A stretch of DNA of 64,000 nt from Calothrix membranacea FACHB-236 (lineage in GTDB: Bacteria > Cyanobacteriota > Cyanobacteriia > Cyanobacteriales > Nostocaceae): assembly GCF_014696315.1 (NCBI RefSeq), contig NZ_JACJPX010000007.1, forward strand, positions 114,361 through 178,360, written 5' to 3'. The position numbers and the translations under genes are program-made. This document shows positions 1 through 8,962 of the stretch, piece by piece. Each line of letters begins with the position of its first letter. Position 1 is the stretch's first letter. The notes beneath the pieces are model-generated. The model saw only the letters and a program-made list of their open reading frames with translations, did no database searches and had not been told where the DNA came from.

Positions 1-810
1 GCCAGTATCAGTTTTGGTAAAAATTTTGATTGTCGGCTTTTGCGATCGCCCTAGTTGAGCTAATCCATAATCTAGGACTGCTATTAATTGTTCCGCCGAT
101 CTGATTTCTTCGTTAATTAAAGAACTACTGATTTTGTGAATTAATTCCGCGATCGCAGGTTTTGCCAGCTTTTGTAACTGCTGCCAAAATTCACCTAAGT
201 CAATTAAGGTAGGCGCTGTTGAGTCATCAGCACGTAATTCTAACAAGCGGACTAAGGAGCCTTCTACCCTGATTAAATATGGGTCAAGTAAGCTAGATGC
301 CACATTTTCACTTAAAAGGGGTTGCCACAGATTCGCAAGCTGCCACAGCCAGTTAAGTTGGCGCATAGATGTGGCATCACCCCATGCTGTAATTAAATTT
401 GGGCAAAGTTTAACTTCTTGAGTCGTGCCATCAGTCAGTAGGGGTGGTTTTTCTAAAAGTAAGATGCTATTGGGAGAACGCTCATCTATTGGCGGTATGA
501 TGCCATATACCTGCGGTATGTTTAAGCGATAGGGAATTAACCTCAGATATGGTCTGAGTTCTGATAAATTATCTAATTCAGGTGTTTGTGGCGATATCCC
601 TGGTTGGGTATCAAAAACCACGGATTTATCGATGACTAAATAGCGATCGGCTAAAATTTCTCCGGCGGCAAAACTGAGATTGTCTCCCTGAACCCAGAGG
701 TAGCGTTTAGGTAGGGGCGTAGAGCATCGCAAGCAAAATTTATGGCTTATAGGGTTAGGAGCTTGACAAAGTTCATTAGGGCAGTAGAGTGTTGCCGCAT
801 CATTTTCCAT
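1..810 (-). CDS. PP2C-type serine/threonine phosphatase, N-terminal regulatory part (partial)
   Basis: An open frame runs from an ATG at 810 leftwards off the window (270 codons seen). It opens with a zinc-ribbon: CPNELC near residue 10 and FCLRC near residue 26. About 230 residues without a recognised fold follow. The last visible residues, KIFTKTDTG, look like the first strand of a PP2C domain (usually DTG, then xxRxxNED). In cyanobacteria this zinc-ribbon plus linker is the N-terminal half of large PP2C-type protein phosphatases (PrpJ-like), which dephosphorylate Ser/Thr using two metal ions. The catalytic domain itself lies outside the window, so the name rests on the N-terminal architecture and the last few residues. 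Confidence 0.65.
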   Translation of the reverse strand, partial: MENDAATLYCPNELCQAPNPISHKFCLRCSTPLPKRYLWVQGDNLSFAAGEILADRYLVIDKSVVFDTQPGISPQTPELDNLSELRPYLRLIPYRLNIPQVYGIIPPIDERSPNSILLLEKPPLLTDGTTQEVKLCPNLITAWGDATSMRQLNWLWQLANLWQPLLSENVASSLLDPYLIRVEGSLVRLLELRADDSTAPTLIDLGEFWQQLQKLAKPAIAELIHKISSSLINEEIRSAEQLIAVLDYGLAQLGRSQKPTIKIFTKTDTG

Positions 811-1782
811 AGTTTTCTCACCGATCAGCAATTGGCAATTCCTTCAACAGCATTGGCAGCGGTAACTAGACCGCTCAAGTTTCTTGAACCTGACATATCC
901 AACTTTGGATCAATGATTTTAGCTGGCGGATAGCAGCAGGTGCTAATACTTATTGATCTACTTATCCAAAGAACTCACTCCTGAGTCAACCCTACAGCCT
1001 CATCATAGCCTCTATTGCTCTATAACTTTCCATTGTCAGCACAGCTTACTCTAACTTTTTCACCAAAACATAACCCTGGCATCACTATATTCTTTGTTAA
1101 TGAATTATTACATCAAAATAGCCTGATAATGCTGGTATTTCTTTAGTTTATAAGTTACTACGTATCAGTTAACTGTAAATTAAAGAATGTTAGATAGCTA
1201 AAATACAGCAGATAACCAAAGTTTAAATTTTGTAAAATATTTAGCTCATCAATTGCTAGTTTGATGCTCCCAATACTTGTATTTGTAGGAGTTCTGGCTA
1301 AAGAAGGACAAAATACTTATGCCTATTTTTATTAAAGGGGGAGGAAAGATTTACTCATATCTCAATAATATTCTCTTTCCAGAGTGTTATAAAAATTAAT
1401 AATTTTGGAAATATTATCGCTATTAATCCCTAAGGTAGTTGCAATTTAAAAAATAAACTATTGCTGTGTATGCAGGGTATCAAGGAGCAGGCAGTGGGGA
1501 GGAATAATAGTATTAAGTCCAGAAAACAGGATGATTTATTTCTTTGGCGGGACTAAAATTTCAGGTGATCGCGGATGATTTAGTTAGAGTAATGCTAAAG
1601 CTTGCCCCTAAGAGCTAAGACTTATATCTATACACTTAATAATCAGCAATTTGACTTTCTGGTATAGTTTGGCAAAAGTTCCTGGGAAAAGGAAAAAGAG
1701 TGAATTCAAATATACACCCCTTTCCTTTTCTCCCTTAAGCAAAAAGTATGCGAGTTAAATCACTAGCACTTAGGTGTTAAGT
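811..1782. other. Intergenic region, no gene seen
   Basis: About 970 bp of AT-rich sequence between the phosphatase start and the 3' end of ndhM. No convincing frame was found on either strand. The only clear structure is the hairpin at 1684-1734, listed separately. Confidence 0.6.
1684..1734 (-). terminator. 3' hairpin downstream of ndhM
   Basis: GGGAAAAGGAAA (1684-1695) pairs with TTTCCTTTTCTCCC (1721-1734), with one bulged base. It starts about 50 bp past the ndhM stop. There is no clear U-run. It belongs to a set of similar purine/pyrimidine hairpins found 3' of minus-strand genes at 20.9, 49.8 and 56.3 kb. Confidence 0.4.
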
Positions 1783-2142
1783 CTACTTTTTTTCGTCAAC
1801 TGCTACTTGGGGAAGTCCCATACTGTAGTTATTGACTCGGCTTTGGAGATTGTAGCTGATTTCACCTTTTTGCAAGAGCGATCGCAGATAATGCTCCAAG
1901 TCTGAACCAACGCGGCGTAAGTTGTAGTCTGTCAAATCTGCGCCACTAGATGCTTCTACTAATTCATCAAACTTACGATAAATCTTTTGTAGGGCATCTT
2001 CATTCCAGTTGAATTCATTGTCTGGGTCTACATCTAACGTTAAGACCTGATTACTGGGAACCAGTTCACCATCTCGGTCGATTTCTGCGGCAAAAATGCG
2101 AATATGCCGGGTTGTAGACTTGAGCAGCATCGGGTTGTCCAT
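1783..2142 (-). CDS. ndhM: NAD(P)H-quinone oxidoreductase subunit M
   Basis: This 119-residue protein is recognised as NdhM, a cyanobacteria/chloroplast-specific peripheral subunit of the NDH-1 complex, which carries cyclic and respiratory electron flow at the thylakoid. The N-terminal block MLLKSTTRHIRIFAAEI and the central DPDNEFNWNEDALQKIYRKF are highly characteristic. Length is normal for the family. It stands alone with about 1 kb of non-coding DNA on each side and ends just before a hairpin. The ATG at 2142 gives the family's usual N-terminus. Confidence 0.93.
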   Translation of the reverse strand: MDNPMLLKSTTRHIRIFAAEIDRDGELVPSNQVLTLDVDPDNEFNWNEDALQKIYRKFDELVEASSGADLTDYNLRRVGSDLEHYLRSLLQKGEISYNLQSRVNNYSMGLPQVAVDEKK

Positions 2143-3108
2143 AAAAGGGTGTAAGATTTGGGTTAATTACACTGAAATCATTGTAGACGTTATGCCCTAG
2201 CTTAAAATGCCAGAAATAAAAAGGAATTGCTTCAAGTAGGCAGGCAGAAGCAAAAAGCTTGTGCGTTAGTTATGAAGTTGCTAACAAATAGGCAAGGGAG
2301 GTTTGTTCGACTAAGAACGGCAGACAAAATTTCCTCCAGAGAAAATGATGGGGTAGGTGGTTGTCATTTTTCAACAAACTACAACTTTACAGCAGCGATA
2401 TGTTAATCATATTCAAGTAATACTGTCAAGCTGTTAATACTCATCAGGATTTATCAGGGTTCAGGTGAGGCTACTAGTCAAGTACGTGGGACTTAACCAA
2501 CCATATGAACATGGCTCAAAATCCGACTTAATCAGAATCTGTGACTTCTATTCTGTGGCACGAGGCTGTAATTACTTTGTTTCCGTGCCTAGAATTTGGA
2601 TTCAGAACAACAAGAAACCATTAATGACTTTGCTACTCAACATCTTCTAAATTTGAGCCAGAAAAAACGTGCCTCTAGTAAATTTACGTAGTTACGCCAC
2701 AGCCGTCATGAGGTTTCATAAAAAATCCAAATTTTAGTGTTTTTACGTAAGTAAAATCACCAAAATTTCAGTAAAATCCCAAACTGTTGTTGACGTTCAG
2801 ATAAAGTTGATGTAAAAACCTTTAAAAAGCTAGAACAACTTCTTACAGAAACTTTATTGTATAGAATCTTAAAAACTGAATAATAGTTATGGCTTACCTG
2901 AACCACCTCTGGTCTAGGAGAACTATAACCTACGTAGTCAAAGCCGGAATCGAAAAAGACACAGGAGTTTGAAATGGAAGACAAATGTGATGGATAAAGA
3001 ATGATTCTTAATTCAAAACTATTTGGATTCAAAAGACAATATAAAGAATTTTGGTGGAGATCTAACTCCTAAACTTCATGACCACTAAGTAAAGGAATCC
3101 TCAAATCT
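2143..3108. other. Intergenic region, no gene seen
   Basis: About 970 bp of AT-rich DNA. Two open frames of 61 and 91 codons exist (2465-2650 plus, 2757-3032 minus), but neither has a recognisable composition or family. I see no RNA gene or repeat here. The right end should hold the promoter of the small gene at 3109. Confidence 0.5.
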
Positions 3109-3390
3109 ATGAACTCTAAAGCTTTACCACGCCAAATAAATAATATTGAAGTAGGTGTTTATGAATGCGAAATACATCTCAAATTCCGATTAGTTGAGGA
3201 AAAAAGCCTATTAAGCGATCGCGAACAATTATTGCAAGTGCTGCTAGATGCTTTAACCGAAGGGTCTGATGATTTTTTAGAGACCCTACATGCGTCTGTT
3301 AAAGCCCAAGAAGTTTCTGAGTTTAAAGCTTCGCCGCAAATGCGTCGTCAGCTGATGCGCTTACGTAATTTTGCCGATAATAGCCAATGA
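3109..3390 (+). CDS. Small conserved cyanobacterial protein, possibly an Asr1734/Npun_R1517-like heterocyst regulator
   Basis: A 93-residue soluble protein with no signal peptide or membrane segment. The centre (SDREQLLQVLLDALTEGSDD) and the basic C-terminus (QMRRQLMRLRNFAD) look helical. Size and overall look recall the small Nostocales protein Asr1734/Npun_R1517, which affects heterocyst differentiation, but this is from memory and cannot be verified here. AAAGGAA about 12 bp before the ATG is a reasonable ribosome binding site. Coding is supported by a HIP1 site and strong codon structure. The gene is isolated, with nearly 1 kb empty upstream and 0.7 kb downstream, which fits a singly regulated gene. 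If the family guess is wrong it remains a conserved hypothetical protein. Confidence 0.6.
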   Translation: MNSKALPRQINNIEVGVYECEIHLKFRLVEEKSLLSDREQLLQVLLDALTEGSDDFLETLHASVKAQEVSEFKASPQMRRQLMRLRNFADNSQ

Positions 3391-4092
3391 TTATCTGTAT
3401 TATTTAAGTAGTGAGAAGTTATGAATTGAGCTTCAAATGGTGAATTTGTTTTAAGTTTATCCATCTGCTCTCAAGATTTATGGAGTTGGCTTGTGTAATC
3501 TAACCCCAAGGCTAGGAGTTAAACATACTCTCTAAACAGCCTAAGAAGTCTCACAGTAGCCCTCACCCTTTGCACTACGGAAAATACTTGGGTGCCTACT
3601 AATGCAGTTCTGCCTCACTAATCAGGGCGGGTTAAAATTGTTCCAAAATTCTCTGTTCTGGGAAATACGTTTAATCAGGGTGTCACTTCAAGTTGGCGAA
3701 GTATTAGCTAGCAATCTTTGGCGTTATATACTCTAAACATTTAAAAAATTGTTCAATTAATCACTTATGTTTTGAGCGATTGCAGTAGTTTAAAGTAGTA
3801 TTTTGCCAGCTTGAAGTTACATTCCGCCCTTCAAACTGGTATAGAAGGACAATTGTCGGTTAAATCATCAGGGATAAATTAATTTTCCAAGAAAATCCAA
3901 GGTTAAGAACTAGGGATGAGGAACTAGGATGATAAAAAAACAAAGGAATTAGAGTAGAAAAGAAAATAGGCGTGCTAATGCACCTATATGGCCATGAAAA
4001 AGGTCACAGTCTAGATTAATGCAGACTGTTGACTTTTGACTTTTGACCAATGCTCTTTTTACTTTATTGCTAATGTATGCAATTCATGACAT
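3391..4092. other. Intergenic region, no gene seen
   Basis: About 700 bp between two convergent genes. A GC-richer stretch around 3555-3640 could pair CCCTCACCC with GGGCGGG, but I cannot match it to any RNA family. No open frame stands out. Confidence 0.45.
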
Positions 4093-4788
4093 TTATTTAG
4101 CAAGACCATGTTCTAAGGCAAACCGAACTAACTCTGTACGGCTATTTGTGCCAGTTTTACTAAATAAACGGCTGACATACTTTTCGACGTTACGAACACT
4201 AGTCTCTAGACGACGGGCGATTTCTTTGTTCATCAACCCTTCAGCTACCAAATTTAAAACGCTTTGTTCTCTAGGGGTTAGGTCAATTTTAAAAGGTGCT
4301 GGTGATTGAGCAATAGCGTTTCTTTGCGTTAATAAAGCCTTAATTTGGGCAATCTGATGGGCTAATTCAGCAATATCCGGGGTCTCACTCTCTTCACCTG
4401 TCGCTGGAGTTTTAGCTATGCGACGGGCAAGCAAGTTTTCTACTATGGCAATTAACTCATCTGGATCGAAAGGCTTAGGTAAGTAAGCATCAACACCAGC
4501 TTGGTAACCTTGGATGCGATCGCCTGTCATTCCTTTAGCAGTTAAAAATACTACAGGCAAGGCTTGAAACCGGGGGTCTTCTCGCAGTTGTTTTAAAAAC
4601 TGATACCCGTCCACCTGCGGCATCATGATATCCGAAATCACTAAGTCAGGTGTATTTTGCTGCATCAAATCCCACCCTTCACGGGCGTTACTGGCAACTT
4701 GAACGCTGAAACCGCTTTCTTGTAAATAATCTTTTACGGCTTCCCGCAATCCTGGTTCATCATCTACCAGTAACAATTGTGCTGACAT
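4093..4788 (-). CDS. NarL/FixJ-type response regulator, Ycf29-like
   Basis: A 231-residue two-domain regulator. Residues 1-120 form a receiver domain: acidic pair DDE near residue 9, phospho-acceptor Asp in LVISDIMMP, Thr in FLTAKG and Lys in PKPFDPDE. Residues about 165-231 form a LuxR/GerE helix-turn-helix (LTPREQSVLNLVAEG, then NKEIARRL). The layout matches cyanobacterial and algal-plastid Ycf29 regulators. The frame stays open to 4977, but the extra 63 codons translate repeat DNA full of SSP and hydrophobic runs. The start at 4788 (MSAQLLLVDDE) is the domain-consistent one. The partner kinase is not evident nearby. Confidence 0.85.
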   Translation of the reverse strand: MSAQLLLVDDEPGLREAVKDYLQESGFSVQVASNAREGWDLMQQNTPDLVISDIMMPQVDGYQFLKQLREDPRFQALPVVFLTAKGMTGDRIQGYQAGVDAYLPKPFDPDELIAIVENLLARRIAKTPATGEESETPDIAELAHQIAQIKALLTQRNAIAQSPAPFKIDLTPREQSVLNLVAEGLMNKEIARRLETSVRNVEKYVSRLFSKTGTNSRTELVRFALEHGLAK

Positions 4789-4849
4789 TGAAAATTTCCT
4801 TGATTCTATCTTTTTCCAATTTAGCGAAACTTGGTAGAGATTGGACACA

Positions 4850-4977
4850 AGGATGAGAAATAAGGGAGTGGGGATTGGGGAATGGGTAATGGGAGATGAG
4901 GAAGATAAGGGAGATGAGGGGAAATAACAAACACCCAAGTACCAATTACCCATTACCAAATGACAAATGACAAACAC
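4850..4977. repeat. STRR-type low-complexity repeats
   Basis: Degenerate 7-mers of the GGGATTG / ATGGGTA / GATGAGG kinds, with the complementary ATTACC and AAATGAC forms, fill the gap between the glycosyltransferase and the response regulator. This is the usual Nostocales short tandemly repeated repetitive DNA and artificially extends the upstream reading frame of the regulator. Confidence 0.7.
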
Positions 4978-5946
4978 CTATAACCATTCAATGATTTGGG
5001 CTTTTTCTGGTAATTTGGCTTCGGTTTGTCCAGCGTAGCGAGCTTTGGCGGTAAATAAGCCTATAGGAGTACTGCACAAGTCTACAAGAGTAGCTTTGCC
5101 TGCGATCGCCTGCAAAATATTTTTGGGTATTTCTTTTAATAACCAGCGTATTAAGCGATAAAAATAGTCTTTGGGTTTTAGCCCTGGCATGAGCTTGACA
5201 CCGTACAATTCATGTAAGTAGCGATTGGAGCGTCCGTAGCGTCGCCATTGGCTTTGTAGTTCTTTGAGGGTGGTGCGGTGGCGATGCTGAACGATCGCAT
5301 CTGGGACAAATTCTAAATCCCCAATCTTGGCTAAGAGAATCCGCCAACAAATATCTGCATCGCCGCCAGTAGTGAGATAAGGACGAAATAAACCAACTTT
5401 TTCTAAGACGATACGGCGAATGGCTAAATTAGCCGTTTGTCCGTAAGCACAGAAGGGATGGGAAAGAGTATGCTTTTGCGATAGAGTGTTTTGTCTATCA
5501 GCATGCTTTTCTAAAAGATTTTTACCTGGCAATGCAGTAATTTCACCAACAGCAATAACTACATCCAGGTTAGTAAAAGGTTTAATTAATAATTCTAGCC
5601 ACTGTGGTTGTGGACGACAATCAGCATCTGTAAAGGCGATAATTTCGCCTTGGGCGGCTCTAATAGCAGTATTACGGGCAGCATAGGAGCTTTGAATTTG
5701 ATTTTCGCTTAAGGGGCGAATTGTGAGGGGAGAAAGCTCTGCGGCTGTGTTTAAATAGGTGAGAGTGCGATCGCTACTATTGTTGTCTACCAACAAATAC
5801 TCTACCCGGTCTTTAGGGTAAGTTTGCGCTAATAAACAAGAAATTAAATCTGGTAAATCTGTCTCACCATTATAAATAGGAACAACCACAGACACCTTAG
5901 GCCAAAGGCTGTAGGCAGTGGTTGCATCAACTGGTGGATGATTCAT
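4978..5946 (-). CDS. Family 2 glycosyltransferase
   Basis: A 322-residue GT-A fold enzyme. The N-terminal strand is KVSVVVPIYNGE near residue 18, followed by the nucleotide-binding DNNSSD, the metal-binding DADCRP (DxD-like) near residue 112, and an acceptor-side segment with GGDADICWR near residue 195. The remainder is amphipathic with no clear trans-membrane span, so a peripheral membrane enzyme is likely. Such enzymes transfer sugars from NDP-sugars to polysaccharide or lipid acceptors; the substrate cannot be read from sequence. The gene lies about 190 bp upstream of the response regulator on the same strand, separated by repeats, so an operon is uncertain. Confidence 0.85.
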   Translation of the reverse strand: MNHPPVDATTAYSLWPKVSVVVPIYNGETDLPDLISCLLAQTYPKDRVEYLLVDNNSSDRTLTYLNTAAELSPLTIRPLSENQIQSSYAARNTAIRAAQGEIIAFTDADCRPQPQWLELLIKPFTNLDVVIAVGEITALPGKNLLEKHADRQNTLSQKHTLSHPFCAYGQTANLAIRRIVLEKVGLFRPYLTTGGDADICWRILLAKIGDLEFVPDAIVQHRHRTTLKELQSQWRRYGRSNRYLHELYGVKLMPGLKPKDYFYRLIRWLLKEIPKNILQAIAGKATLVDLCSTPIGLFTAKARYAGQTEAKLPEKAQIIEWL

Positions 5947-6040
5947 AAATTCAAATTTTGGATATGGGATTAATTAGATTACTAATTAGTATTCCCATTC
6001 CAAAATCCGAAAATCAGTGATAGGAGATTGAGATTTAAAA

Positions 6041-7378
6041 CTAAAATTTCAAGTCTCTAGCACGCACGCTCATAGCACCAGTAGGTTGACTAGCTGGAGG
6101 TTGAGCAAAGTTAGTATTAGACAGAGCCGCAATTGCACGCGTATATTGTGGATCGTTTGGTGTACCAACTAAATCTGGATTCGATGCTAGCTGACGCTCC
6201 TGGGCTTCTGTCAAGTCCAGCTTGATATCAGGTGTAATTCCTTTATGGTTAATATCTGTGCCTTTAGGGGTGTAATAGTGGGCAATAGTCACTGCTAAAC
6301 CAGAACCATCTGTGAGTTCATGAACTGACTGCACCAAAGCTTTACCAAAGGTTTGACTACCAACTACTACGGCTCGCTTATTATCTTTAAGTGCGCCTGT
6401 AAGGATTTCGCTAGCACTAGCTGAATTACCGTCTACCAATACAGCTAAGGGCAGATTTGTGATAGCAGTACGATTAGCTTTAGTATCCTCTGTTCCACCT
6501 ACACGGTCTACTGTGCGGACAATTCCGCCGTTATCCAGCCACATTCGCGCAATTTCAATGCTGGCTTGCAATAAACCACCAGGATTACCCCGCAAATCTA
6601 AAACATAAGCATTAACTTGCTTACTATTTAAATCGCGGATAGCGCGCCGCATTTGATCCGCAGCATGGGAACTAAACTCTCTTAAGCGAATATAACCAAC
6701 GCGACGGTTACCTTCTTGCTTGACGGTATAACGTACTGTTGGTACTTCAATAGTGGCTCTGGTTAGTTTTAAATCAAAAGCACTTTGCCCTGTGCGTCCC
6801 ATACGCAAAGTTAAAACAGTACCAGCTTTACCGCGAATTAGCTTAGAAGCATCATCCACTTTCATTTGCTGAGTGGGTTTGCCATTAATAGCTAAAATTT
6901 CATCGCCGGCTTTGATACCTGCTCTCAGCGCTGGGGAATTTTCTATAGCTTCTACAACAGTCAGCCGCTTAGTTTTTTCATTCAATTCCATGCGAATACC
7001 AATCCCCGAGACTTCCCCTGAGGTTTGGCTGGTTAGGGCTTCATATTGTTTGGGGTCCATAAAACGAGTGTACGGATCTCCCAAAGTTTGCAAAGCTTCG
7101 CGAATTGCAACGTATGCTTCTTCACGAGAAGAATAGTTTTTACTTAAAAGGCTCTGTCTAGTAGCTTGCCAATCTTGTTGATTAAATTTACCATCAACAT
7201 ACTCACGATTTACCAATTGCCATACTTGGTCTACTAATGCTTTCGGGCTATCTTGGAGCGCAGCACGAACGCAGCGTGTCCAAGCAGGGCCAAATACGGA
7301 TACAGTGGCAGTCGTGGCGATCGCTCCACCAATCAAGGCTACTTGGAGCGGCGAGTAACGTTTCGCAGATTGGTTCAT
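6041..7378 (-). CDS. Carboxyl-terminal processing protease, S41 family (CtpA/B/C type)
   Basis: A 445-residue exported serine protease. Residues 9-40 form a hydrophobic signal or anchor, residues about 42-115 the N-terminal helical domain, and residues about 120-210 a PDZ domain. The catalytic core follows: DLRGNPGG near 261 and the Ser-Lys dyad, probably Ser321 in GNSASASEI and Lys346 in FGKALVQ. The 25-residue spacing matches the D1-processing protease. Cyanobacteria carry three paralogues (CtpA matures PsbA; CtpB and CtpC have other roles). The N-terminus looks most CtpB-like to me, but the paralogue cannot be fixed without alignment. It would act on the lumenal or periplasmic side. Confidence 0.9.
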   Translation of the reverse strand: MNQSAKRYSPLQVALIGGAIATTATVSVFGPAWTRCVRAALQDSPKALVDQVWQLVNREYVDGKFNQQDWQATRQSLLSKNYSSREEAYVAIREALQTLGDPYTRFMDPKQYEALTSQTSGEVSGIGIRMELNEKTKRLTVVEAIENSPALRAGIKAGDEILAINGKPTQQMKVDDASKLIRGKAGTVLTLRMGRTGQSAFDLKLTRATIEVPTVRYTVKQEGNRRVGYIRLREFSSHAADQMRRAIRDLNSKQVNAYVLDLRGNPGGLLQASIEIARMWLDNGGIVRTVDRVGGTEDTKANRTAITNLPLAVLVDGNSASASEILTGALKDNKRAVVVGSQTFGKALVQSVHELTDGSGLAVTIAHYYTPKGTDINHKGITPDIKLDLTEAQERQLASNPDLVGTPNDPQYTRAIAALSNTNFAQPPASQPTGAMSVRARDLKF

Positions 7379-7690
7379 GTATATCAGCTGGAATAATTGT
7401 GTTGTTGACAGTTTAGCAATCAGGATTTCCAGATTTTTTTAAGTTTTTATACTCATAAGTTCAGCTATCCTTTCTTCATCATTTCTTCTTAAAAGAATGA
7501 TAAAAATATAGCTTAACTTTTTAACAATCATTTCTTTGTTTGCTAGCTTTCTCCGGAAGATAATCTGGGAGTTATGACACTGTTATTTGCGTCAACTGTA
7601 CACCCTTGATTACTTTTATAAGATAGCACCTTGCTAGCTTAGTTGCAGGTATTTTAAACATCCACTAACCACGCTTTTCGTAACTGTGTC
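7379..7690. promoter_or_regulatory. Divergent promoter region
   Basis: About 310 bp between two divergently oriented genes, the Ctp protease (minus) and the YdcF-like gene (plus). It must hold both promoters, but I could not define -10/-35 boxes or an operator with confidence. No open frame or repeat is seen. Confidence 0.4.
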
Positions 7691-8389
7691 ATGAAACGTA
7701 ATAGTTCCATCAAATCAAAAATTTCCCACGAGAAAAAAGTTGGAAAACTGTGGCGATTGATACGAAAAGTTGCTTGTGGTGTATGCGTTATCCTGGGTGC
7801 ATGGTTGATTTGTACCACTATAACCCTAGTTTCTGCATCTTCAAAGCCTGTAGATGCCTTTTTTGTGCTTGGTGGTAGTATTCAACGAGAAATACACGTA
7901 GCTAGAGAGGCAAAAAAGTACCCCAATATCCCGATTCTGATCTCTCACGGTTCGCCAGAGCCTTGTGTGTGGTTATTATTTCAGCGAGAGGGTACGGGTT
8001 TGGAAAACGTTTGGTTAGAAGATTGTGCAAATTCTACTTGGGAAAATTTTTATTACGGCATTCCGATTCTACGGCGCTGGGGAGTGCATAAGGTAAAACT
8101 GATTACATCACCTGGTCATTTACCTAGAGCGCAATGGATGGCGCAGATTCTCTTGGGAGCAAACAGTATTTGGGTAGAGACGGATATTGTTCAGGAGCGA
8201 GGTATTCCCGGTAATCGTGAGTTTTGGCAGAAAACTGGATTAGATGTTACCCGTAGTTTGTTATGGGTGGGTTTCAGCCAAATTATTCAGCCGCAATGTT
8301 CAAAGGTGACAAGGCTGGCTGATGTGGATATGCAAGCTTGGGAGAGTCAAGGGTTTAGGTGTGAACATCAGGGGATGTTGGGGAGATGA
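7691..8389 (+). CDS. YdcF/SanA/ElyC-family membrane-anchored protein (DUF218)
   Basis: A 232-residue protein with one N-terminal trans-membrane helix (about residues 28-50, after a Lys-rich cytoplasmic start) and a DUF218 domain. The domain is visible as DAFFVLGGS, a central E.CANSTWENFYYG (acidic/Asn loop typical of the family) and KLITSPGHLPRAQWM. DUF218 proteins are Rossmann-like envelope proteins linked to peptidoglycan and lipid-carrier metabolism; the reaction is not established. It starts with ATG at 7691 and ends 61 bp before the EACC1-like gene on the same strand, so co-transcription with the conflict locus is possible but may be accidental. Confidence 0.8.
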   Translation: MKRNSSIKSKISHEKKVGKLWRLIRKVACGVCVILGAWLICTTITLVSASSKPVDAFFVLGGSIQREIHVAREAKKYPNIPILISHGSPEPCVWLLFQREGTGLENVWLEDCANSTWENFYYGIPILRRWGVHKVKLITSPGHLPRAQWMAQILLGANSIWVETDIVQERGIPGNREFWQKTGLDVTRSLLWVGFSQIIQPQCSKVTRLADVDMQAWESQGFRCEHQGMLGR

Positions 8390-8450
8390 GGGTGCGTTTA
8401 CAAAAGAGACGGGTATTAAAATAAACCTGAGAAGAATTGCAAGTAAGTTT

Positions 8451-8777
8451 ATGGCAGATATTCAAGTAGCGATTGAGGGTGAGGATGCGATCGCAGCAAC
8501 GCAGGAGTTGTTGGCGATTCCTGGTATATCTGGTAACTATACGGTAAATACGGAAGCACCGGAACGAGAAACGGTAGTTGCAACGGTGGCGACTATCGTG
8601 GGGATTGTTGGGGGTGCGATCGCAATTGCTGAACAAATCCGCAAGTGGTATCAGGAGTATCAAGCGAAACAGTCCGGTAAAAGAATTGAAAAGGTGTTGA
8701 TTGTAGGGCGCAATGGTAGGCGGTTGTTGTTGAAGAATCCGACGGTGGAGGAGATTCGGCAAATTTTGGAATCGTAA
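8451..8777 (+). CDS. EACC1-like small effector-associated protein
   Basis: A 108-residue protein: a soluble N-terminal unit (residues 1-45, IQVAIEGEDAIAATQELL), a Gly-rich hydrophobic helix (about 47-65, VATIVGIVGGAIAIAEQIRKW), and a C-terminal hairpin and helix (KVLIVGRNGRRLLLKNPTVEEIRQIL). This layout matches Effector-Associated Constant Component 1, a helper encoded beside CHAT, caspase or similar effectors in bacterial NTP-dependent conflict systems. The next gene is exactly such a CHAT/NB-ARC/TPR protein, which strengthens the call. The frame is open further upstream to 8322, but that part overlaps the YdcF gene, so the ATG at 8451 is preferred. The helix could be membrane-inserted or an oligomerising segment. 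Confidence 0.65.
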   Translation: MADIQVAIEGEDAIAATQELLAIPGISGNYTVNTEAPERETVVATVATIVGIVGGAIAIAEQIRKWYQEYQAKQSGKRIEKVLIVGRNGRRLLLKNPTVEEIRQILES

Positions 8778-8802
8778 AGGCGGGATGAATCGTAAAGACA
8801 TG

Positions 8803-8903
8803 GGGAATCAAGACGCGATGAATCATCAAGACGTGATGGATCAAGACGCGATGAATCAAGCGATGAATCATCAAGACGCGATGAATCGCGTCTCTACAAA
8901 TTA
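8803..8903. repeat. REP array upstream of the CHAT gene
   Basis: Four or five degenerate copies of CAAGACGCGATGAATC end in a full 28-bp palindromic REP at 8872-8899 (core GACGCGATGAATCGCGTC followed by TCTACAA). The same 28-mer occurs at 9276, 13558 and 13828, and with two changes at 37344. Confidence 0.85.
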
Positions 8904-8962
8904 GGGGACGGGATTGGGGGTGATAGACTTGGGGATAATACTGGATTGTTGGGATTAGGAAT

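Noticed and set aside
2757..3032. 91-codon minus-strand frame in the gap before 3109
   Set aside because: Composition is Ser/Phe-rich with no recognisable block and no ribosome binding site; AT-rich intergenic DNA explains it.
3555..3640. Possible structured small RNA
   Set aside because: Only a loose CCC/GGG pairing is visible and it matches no family I know, including 6S, tmRNA or RNase P.
7691..8777. YdcF-like gene as a third component of the EACC1/CHAT system
   Set aside because: The only evidence is adjacency; DUF218 proteins are common housekeeping envelope proteins.
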